Part shown: one piece after another, positions 14,101 to 24,278 of the stretch
Layout: each line of letters starts with the position of its first letter
Position numbering within the stretch: the first letter of the stretch is position 1
NCBI GenBank assembly: GCA_905160935.1
Contig: CAJHZI010000507.1
Span: forward strand, 1,483,501-1,547,500
DNA from: Enchytraeus crypticus
Taxonomy: Eukaryota > Annelida > Clitellata > Enchytraeida > Enchytraeidae
Direction: 5' to 3'
Length of the DNA: 64,000 nt
Notes under the pieces: model-generated
Told to the model about the DNA's origin: nothing
The model's input: only the letters and a program-made list of their open reading frames with translations
Database searches by the model: none
Translations under genes and position numbers: made by a program

Positions 14101-15724
14101 GAGCTCTAACGCACTGTATGAGGACACACTGGCTGACTGTAACACTATAGTGGCTGTGCAGACTATCTACAGGTGTGTGTATGTGTGTGTGTGTGTGTGT
14201 GTGTGCGTGTATGACATTGTGTGTGAGAGAGAGTGTATGACATTGTGTGTGTGTGCGAGTGTGTGTGCGGACTGGCACGTACGAGTATCCATGGTGATGC
14301 CCTGTGATTCGCGCCTTGTATAAAATTATTACAGACCTTCTTCGACAAGAAATTTTCGGACACAAAACAAACGACCTGTCGAAATTATTTGTATCAATCG
14401 TAAGGACGCTTAGATAGTAAACGTCCGTCAATGACATCGCTTTCGAGTGAGGAAACTGACGTTAACACTAGCTTTACCAGCTTTTGCTTTTATTAGGCCA
14501 AGAAAACTAATTCCAGCTATTATCCGATTCTTCGATAGAAAGAATGAATTTCATTTCCTCCTTGAATCGAATCAATCAACGACAAGACCATCCATTTTCA
14601 AATTGAGACTGACTTAAGACCAGCATATCCCTATATCCCCATTTTTTGTATTGCATATCCCCATTAGTCATTATCTAATGGGGATTTGCAAGTATATAAG
14701 ACCAGAGACGTTCCAAGTGAGACATATATGTAGGCCTATACAAGATTAGCCCTGGTCGATACATGACCGATATAAGAGCCTTAATTGCACTGAGACGGAC
14801 AAAGGCTTGGCTCTTCTCAATCTATTTGAGGCTATTACTGACTGATCGCTCTAATGTTATGTACAATAACAGACATGATCTCAGATATAACATAGCATAA
14901 CCAACATAACAATACCGGTTGAGGAAGCTCAATCGCTTGTTTGAGACCCTCCAAAATGAAAAACTTATCTGTCGAGGTTGCATAGGAATCATTACAAAAA
15001 CAAAAACTACAGCTGTTTCAAAAACCACACTATTCACATCTCAAAATGCTCAAAGCAGTTTTCTGTATCACATGTTATGCGAGAGGATAACCGTTTGGAT
15101 GAGACATTATGTAAAATTTGCCATTAAAAATTCGCTGATCAGTATGTGCGGGGTTCAAATCTTGGGCTCACCCGTCACTGACATCGCTTTCGAGTGACGA
15201 AACTGACGTTAACATTAGCTTTACCAGCTTTACCATTATCTGTTCGCTACAATGATTGTGAATTTAGATTATTTCCCAATGCAAACATAATCACCGAGTT
15301 ATCTCAGGCCAACAACATGAGGTTCATGCAGTTCAGAGCTAAAGATAACTACTCCTTCCAGCTCTCTAAACTGGAAAAGGTAAATCTGCTATTTATTTTA
15401 AGTGATGGCAGCCGTGAAGCAGAAATATGCTATTTTTTAATTGAAAGAATTGAAAAATCGTGTTTCTTTAACAATTTCATCTTTCTCAGGTCTTCACAGT
15501 TAGGCGGCAAATATTTCCGGTTCTCAAACGTCAACTATTGAGCTTCATTAGAATAAAAACTGTTCTCTTAATAATTATATAACGAACTCTGTGCCTAGTT
15601 CAGTCACTCATACATTTTAGAATTCCTTTTATATAAATTGTATGTATGTGATTTACCAAACGACTTTCAATGTATTACATGTGTCAAGTTGAATTATCAT
15701 TTAAAATCTCTCTCCCTCTCTCTC

Positions 15725-15763
<39 letters not shown>

Positions 15764-18700
15764 CTCTCTTCCTCTCAAGTATTCAACCAAGTGGCAAGTC
15801 CTTTCTCATACTAAGAGTCATATTTCACGTTCAGTAAAGAGCACTGCCATTAATGACTGGTCAACTCTTAAGTGTAATGTTCATAACACGGACCCGTACA
15901 ATTCATCCTTGTAATAATGTCGCTCATTTTCACTCTATTTTCGCATTCGATACATTTAGAATAATACATCAGTTATACGCATTCTGCTTATTCAAGGTTG
16001 GTTTGTATTACTATCTTGCTTTATCGATTTTCTTGTCGGATGTGTAATTTCGCATATACCAGAGCTGTGAGCTCTGTTAAGTTGACTCAGCAAATTCTTC
16101 AAATAAATCTAATTAATATGCCGAAAATTAGAGCTCAATTAGTGCTAATTTTTGCTATTAGTCCCACATTAAGAGCTTGCCTATTATGCTCGTCTTGAAT
16201 TAATATAAATTTACTTCCTAATTATTTGTAGACAATTTACTTAATTATTTAGGAACCTGTTGCAAAAATCATTTATTATTGACTTTATTTTACCCTCTCT
16301 CTCTTTCTCTCTCTCTCTCTAGCTCTCTCCCTATGCCTCTCTCTCTCTCTCTCTCTCTCTCTCTATTTCTCTCTCCATATGCACCTCTCTATCTCTCTCT
16401 TATTCTCTCTATATATCTATCTCTCTCTCTCTCTCTCTTTAGCTCTCTCACAATGCACCTCTGTTTCTCTCTCAATCTCTCTCTCTCTCTCTCTCTCTTA
16501 CTGCCTCTATATCTCGCTCATTCTCTCTCTGGTTATTGTTCAAGTTGCGGGCCTAAGATACATATTTCTAATCGTAGGCCATCTGTGTTATGTGTTCTTA
16601 AAGAGACACACCAACAAGCAGGATAAGCCACGAATTTAATAATTTTTTATTATATCATTTTAATTTTAGTAATTTTTAAGTATATTTCATAATTGTAAGT
16701 CAAACAACCAATAATATGTTAATTCTAAATGGCGTCTAAATATAATGAGCCAAAACCAGTTTATTTAACCGGTAAATTAGCGTGATCAGTTTACTTAACC
16801 GGTAAATTAACAGAACCCGTTAACTTGACCGGTTCTACAATCACATGACCGGTGCGCCTCAGCGACAGTATAAAAGCAGCGGTTGCTGAGTGATTGTAAC
16901 ATACGTCGTCGGTAAACCGAGACGTTAACAAGGTGGACTGCCTGTGGTGGACTGCCCGGGGTGGGCCTGCTCGGGTTGTGCCTGCTCGGGCTGGGCCTGC
17001 TCGAGTTGGGCCTGCTCGAGTTGGGCCTGCTCGGATAGGGCCTGCTCGGATTGGGCCTTCACGGGTTAGGCCTGCTCGGGTTGTGCCTGCTCGGATAGGG
17101 CCTGCTCGGATTGGGCCTTCTCGGGTTAGGCCTGCTCGGGTTGTGCCTGCTCGGATTGGGACTGCTCGGGCCGGGTTAGCCCTGGGGCAGGGCAGCCGCG
17201 GGCGGGGCAGCCTCCCCTGGGGCTGGCCGCGCCCCTGGCTGGGCCAGCCCCAGCTGGGGCTGCCAGGGGCGGGGCCAGCCCCAGCCAGGGACGGGGCCAG
17301 CCCCAGCCAGGGGCGGGGCCAGCCCCAGCTAGGGGCGGGGCCAGCCCCAGCCAGGGGCGGGGCCAGCCCCAGCCAGGGGCGGGGCCAGCCCCAGCCCGCC
17401 CCTGGCTGGGACTGGCGACGCCCCTGGCTGGGGCTGGCGACGCCCCTGGCTGGGGCTGGCGACGCCCCTGGCTGGGGCTGGCGACGCCCCTGGCTGGGGC
17501 TGGCGACGCCCCTGGCTGGGGCTGGCGACGCCCCTGGCTGGGGCTGGCGACGCCCCTGGCTGGGGCTGGCGACGCCCCTGGCTGGGGCTGGCGACGCCCC
17601 TGGCTGGGGCTGGCGACGCCCCTGGCTGGGGCTGGCGACGCCCCTGGCTGGGGCTGGCGACGCCCCTGGCTGGGGCTGGCGACGCCCCTGGCTGGGGCTG
17701 GCGACGCCCCTGGCTGGGGCGGGCTTTCGAGTGAGGAAACCATAATGAAGCCAAAATAAATATAACGATGCTCTGCTGCTTAAATGTATTTACATGGACG
17801 TTTGATAATGTAGTTTCGTGTTTTAATTAATGGACGAGAGCGTGTGTATGTGTTAGTGTACGCGTTTGTATGTGTTTGTGTACATGTTTTTGTGTTCATG
17901 TGTGAACATGTGCGTATGTCTTTGTGTGAGTATGTGAACAGAAGGAGAAGGAGAACGGGTCTCATCTGTATTATATGTTTCGCCTTCCATTCGCCGCCGG
18001 TAACGTGTTTAGTGCCAGCATGCTGGATACATTGTTGTATCAGGTATGTATCATCATTACACGTAAATACGCGTGAGATACATTGTATTTAGTGCCAGCA
18101 TGTTAGATCCATTGCTGTGTCAGGCATATATCGTCGAACACATAATTACGCGTAAGATATATTGTATTTTGTGTCAGCATGCCGGATATATTTCTGTATC
18201 AGTTATAAGCATATATCATTAAAACATATAAATACGCGTAAGATACATTGTATTTTGTGTCAGCATGCTGAATACATTTTTGTATAAGGTACGTATCGTC
18301 AATACACGTAAATACGCGTTAGATACATTTTATTTAGTGTCAGAATGCTGAATACGTTGCTGTATCTGGTACGTCATGCTGCTCACACACACAAATACGT
18401 ATAACATACTGTATACTGCTTTATGAACTTAAGCATATTGCGACATATTAAACCCATTGCCGTATCATATGTTTGCTGCTGCACCCACATAAATACAGTA
18501 ATGCGTTTAGTTAAACATGCAAGATAAGCTACTATCTCGTATATGCTTGTAATGATATATTGTAATGAATTGCAGCTATTAACGAAGGAGTAATCTTCTG
18601 CCTATGGATTTGAAATTAATACGTACGTGTAAATACATGTCATTTTGTATTGCAAAAATACATGCGAATAAAGGGTATGCTTCTGCATCACAATAATAGT

Positions 18701-21700
18701 AATTTTTACTATTAGTAACTTTGTCAATCATAAATTAAAGTCTATCTTTTTGACATGTATTAATTATTAATTAATTGGTACTGTACTGATACGATATTTA
18801 TATTGTATATTGGGTGAATTGATCTGTTGTGATGCCTGCTGTGGAAACGTCCCTGGCATCATCCCTGGATGATGAAACGGACGTTAAACCTTTATTATTA
18901 TTATTATTATATTTTTTAATGCCCTGGGCTGTAAAGGGCCCTGGGCTAAAAAAATAAGATAAAAGAGACTTTATTTAATTAAAAGTTTTTAAAAAAGCGA
19001 TTAAAACAATTCCTCTGCACTCTGGGAAGCCGCTTTAGCCGAAGTGCCACTGAAGCAGACTGCATTGAATCGCTGGAGAGCAATCGACAGTCGCTGCCAC
19101 AGAAAGGATTTTTCGCGCTTATCACCAGTAATGGCGCTGGTCCTCCTGCCTATTTCGTCAATAAAGTCTGATGCGAGAGAGTTGATGGGCCCCAGGGTCT
19201 CAAAGGCAATAGGCATGAAGATATAGTTGCCAGAGATTTCAGCATACTTCAGAGTTTTCCTAATAGCCGCGGCCTCTGCTGCAGCACCAGCAGCAGCGCA
19301 AGAAAGGCCGAGATTGCTTACTGAGAAAGTGTCCGTAACAGTGACGTCCCAGCTAACACACTTCCCCTCTGCCTATGGAATTCGAGAGACACCGTCTGGA
19401 CGTTTACCATCAGTGCGGATCAATCCCAGGGGCTCTTTAATGGCTGGGATATTCGCTCGACTCAGGGCGCGCCAGATCAAGTCGTTTATGAACTGATGTC
19501 TGCTGATTCTGCCGGCACTACGCTTGCACGACAGGCCGTGAATGCCTAACGCATTGACTGAGACACCACAAACCACAAATGCGGTTGTGTGGCTCACATA
19601 AGGTAGTGCCCAGACGAAGACCGGCCGCGACTCTGACTGCTTCGTCGTCCAGACGGAGGCCGCATGATGAGATTGGTAAAGCCTTGATCCAGTCTCCACT
19701 ATGGGGGGCCGACACTGCGAGCAGCCGCGCCTTTTCTTGTGGCAAAAGCGGCTTCGCAAGGAGTTCCGTGTGCAAAGCAGTAGTGACCTTTGAGTCCCAA
19801 GCCTTCATGCTATTAGCCATCATACCGATTGGAGGTTCGGATGTGGATAGAGCAGTCCAAATGCCCTGAATCCTGGATATCTCCAAGTCGGGAATTTGAA
19901 AGAATCCGGAAAGAATTGAATCCTGTAGAACGCCAGTCCCCGCGGCTGAAGCCAAAAAGGCAAAAGGTGCCAGCGACGAGACAGAGCGTATACCCAATCC
20001 TCCGTAGCATATTGGCAGGCTAGCCTGAATCCATTGAGCTTCGTTAACTTTAATATTAACGATGCTACTGAGCGACTTCGCATGATGGAATCATAATTCT
20101 GTAATGCTGGATGACCCGCACATGGAGAGGCACGCAATATGTATGAGTTTTGAAGAACCTACACAGCTCCGCAATATCGTTAGAGCGTCGTGTGCGGAGA
20201 TGAGCTTCTACCGGCTCGCGGCTCTCTCTAGTTTAGAGCACTGAGTATTGAGAGCCAAATCCATAGCTTGACCCGTCTGCAATGGAGCTCCAAGTAGACT
20301 GGCTTCGACAGGCTTTACACGAATGAATGTATTGATGGCCGGAAAGTTACTGTCGAATTGAGTGGTAATGAGCTCACATTTATTTATATTCAGGCTTAGC
20401 CCCAAAGCCTTTCCCGCAACCATCAGCCTTGAGATATCATTCGCCACGGTAGACTCAACCCCGCCCACAGTTATGTCGTCTAAGTAACCTATTTTCAGAG
20501 AAGAAGATAGCGACTGGAGCAACGGGTGTATTGTCAAACTGAACAGGAGAGGGCCCAAAGGGTCACCCTGTTGTACCCCCTCGCTAGACATGATCACCCG
20601 TTGACCGAAACGTAGAACACTTGGGTCTTCATAGGGCAGACGGCAGAAAGGCCCCAGCTCAGGTAGTGAAGAGTCTACAGCTTCTAGCATGGGAACCCTT
20701 TTCAGGGAGTTGAAAGCGTTGCAAATGTCCAGTTTAGCCACTACCCAATCGTCTGGCATGCTGCTAATGAATCGTCGGGTGGCATGCACGGCGGCTTCAC
20801 AACCTCCTTTGACACCCACGCCTACCTGGATAGGTTGAAGAGAGTTTGAGAGCCTGTCTAGGGCGAAGGAATTAGCACATTTGGCAGCGATCCTGCGCCA
20901 AGAGTAGCCCACAGCAATTGGTCTAAGCCCGCCAGTCTTTTTCTTCAGAGCAATCAGGTTGGCTCCAAAAAGAAACGGCTTGACTTCCTGGTGACATTTA
21001 CCCAGCAAAAGGAGATTTACAAAACCGGTAATGGCTGTTGGAGTCTCCCTGCCCATTATGGGGCACGTCACCAGCTGCAGGATGTGCTGTGGCCTCAGAC
21101 CATCCGGGCCCCCAGAAGAACCGGCGGGGAAACTTTTCACGGCTTTCATTACCTCCGCTTCAGTGACTTGGAGCGTATTCGTTTGGGGAGAGGCTGAGCT
21201 AAGAAGACTTCGGGGTGTACTGTCCGCTGATGGATGTTTCAGACTCAGCTCTCTGTATGTTTCATCATTATTCGGGGCCAGCGACTCTTCTAATATTTAT
21301 TATTATATTTATAATATATTGACTCTTATAATATAGCGACTCTTATAATATTTATTATTATATTTATTATTATTATTATTATTAAGAAATTTTAGTAGGG
21401 TGCAAATTACTAATTATCTGGCTTGTCCTGTAGGCGTTCATGAAGGACTACCTGATCACGTTTGTGAGGTTGTTGCTAGGAATAGACCAGGCGGCAGGTT
21501 CAGGTCATCTCTCTTGTGTAAGTCATCTCCTTGTTGTTGATTAAACTAAAACATAATAAAATATTATCGCTTACTTACTTACTTGTTTTTTAAATTTCGT
21601 ATTGTTGATTAAAATAATATCAACCGTCATGCACTTCTTAATCCAGATATTGAAACGTAATATATGTCAATTTACATGTAAGTCTCATCATTGCTTCGCA

Positions 21701-22581
21701 TTTAATTTTTGATCTATGTTTTTGGCACTAGGTAGTTTAATTGCTAATTGGAAGCATTGCATTTCATATTATTATTATGTGCGCCTCAAAAACGTCTCTT
21801 GCAATAGAAGAGGAAAATCAATTCATATTGATTTGATTGATTTAGCTTAGCAATTAATTGCTTGATAATTTGAGTGATATATTGAATGAATGAAATCAAT
21901 TTGTTAGTAAATTATTGACATATTATGTACTGTTGAAGTGATTATCTATTTGATTGACTAATTCATTCATTATTGGATTCAATGAATCGTTCTATCAATC
22001 TGTTGATCGATTGATCGATTGATTGACTTTTAGACTAGGCTAACACAAGATGACATGTGGATCAGAACCTATGGACGTCTCTATCAAAAGCTTGGATCCA
22101 GTACTGGGGAAATACCCATCGGGATTTACAGAACACAAAGTCGACAACCGAAAGACACTACAGCAGTGAGTATTCAATTAATTTCCCTTCACATTTTGCA
22201 GATTGAGTATTAATTAGAGCATTGTGTCTTTAGAAAAATATATTTTAGGTTACAGGTCATCAGCCTAGTCATAGGAATGTTAAGAATCTTTCAGTATTAA
22301 ATTATATGTATGGATGTTGATCTTGGCTGCGGACCCGAGCATTGGTTGGGTTGCAGAAGAATAGACCAACCGTGGACTGCACGTGTCGTAAACAGCGACA
22401 AAGCACTAAGATCCAAACCCACTTCAGAAAGGGTATTCGGTTGGTGAGCACCTAGGCTCGAGAAATAGCTAAAAAATTATCCTGACCGTAGTTAAACTGG
22501 AATTCAAAGAAAGATGATGACGATGATAATGATGATGATAATGATGATGATAATGATGATGATGATGATGATGATGATGAA

Positions 22582-22621
<40 letters not shown>

Positions 22622-22646
22622 CTGATGATGATGATGATGATGATGC

Positions 22647-22690
<44 letters not shown>

Positions 22691-24186
22691 TTGATGATGA
22701 TGATGTGTGTAGTTGGTCTTGGCCGAGGATCCAAGTACTTGGTTCGATTGTTCGTTTGGCGACAGTAGGGAGATAGAGCAGCTAGTCAAATGTCGTATGA
22801 TTAGTCTCGGTCTTCCTCTTCATGACTACCATGGTAGTATAGCCGTTTATATTTTACAATACTTATGTATAAAGCAAGAACACAACGATTTGTATTTCAG
22901 ATAAGTAAAATATAGGACAAATTCTTAGACAAAAAAGTATAATAAACTAATGATTGGTTAGTATTCCTAGTTAACAAAGTAATGACGAGCATATAATATT
23001 TGAAGTGCCCCCTTCCGACCTCGGTGTGTCCCCCCTACCCAGGGGTAGCCCCCCGACCCAGGAGTGCCCCCGACCCAGGAATGCCCCCCCGACCCCGGTG
23101 TCGGGAACACATGGGTGTCTGGGCGGAGTAGCCAAAGGATACCGTCGGGGTGGGTACCCCACCCAGTCAAGGGTGTCCAAGGTCCAGATATCTTATCCCG
23201 GTTACTTCACTCTGGGATACTTCACCTCGAAGGACTCCATCCATATGTTTCCCTAATGAACGAGCCTAAGCTCGCACCGCCTCGAGGTCAGCAGTCTAGC
23301 AGAGAAGGGATTGACCGAGGTCAGTCCTCCTCTTTAAATTCTGTCATAAGCCATTATCAGGGACATCTCTTACAGACTCTGCACAAAAGGGCTCCAAAAC
23401 GCCACACGATGACGACTGAGTAGGCCTACATAAAAACTACAAGAGAAATCGAGATCAAAACAGCCAAATTACTGCCGTCTTCTGATGGTTGTGTGTACAA
23501 TAGATCTTTACCGTTGTGTGTACAATAGATCAACATGGTTGTGTATACAATAGATCAATATGGCTGTGTATACAATAGATCAATACGGTTGTGTATACAA
23601 TAGATCAATACGGTTGTGTATACAATAGATCATAATGTTTGTGTGTACAATAGATCAACATGGTTGTGTGTACAATAGATCATACTGGTTGTGTATACAA
23701 TAGATCAATACGGTTATGTATACAATAGATCACGGTTCCATGGAAAAGAGAGATGCTGTATCATTTGTTATAATCAACCCCAGCTATGACGTCACGCTTC
23801 AACCCAATGACATCATGTACGTATTTGTTATGTATCTTATTGTATCTCATATTTAGCTTAATCTGCATATGTACATTACATGTAGGTGCAGTTACTATAT
23901 ACCAGTTTGTACTGGAGATACTAATTAACTATAGTATAGTAAGTATTTTATTTTACTCTGTAATTAATATTTATGCGAGGAAGTTGAACTCGTTGAATTT
24001 ATATATACATGTAAATAAGCATGTATATACTTGCACATACACGTATTGTATATATACATGTATATACACCGTACATGTATATGTATATATATAATGTTAT
24101 TTATATATAAATGATTTTATTTGTATATATATATACATGTATATATATATATATAATTAAAATTTTATATGTACATATATAGCCTA

Positions 24187-24227
<41 letters not shown>

Positions 24228-24246
24228 TTTTTATAAACGATATATA

Positions 24247-24278
<32 letters not shown>

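Noticed and set aside
14048..14437. Minus-strand frame with a Thr-His repeat
   Set aside because: It is the shadow of SLO2 exon k and of the (GT)n tract.
16933..17754. Long Ala/Pro/Gly open frames on both strands
   Set aside because: They follow a 22-bp GC-rich repeat whose period keeps several frames open. No splice signals, homology or codon bias support a protein.
22469..22789. Poly-His, poly-Met and poly-Ile open frames
   Set aside because: They are translations of a (GAT)n microsatellite.
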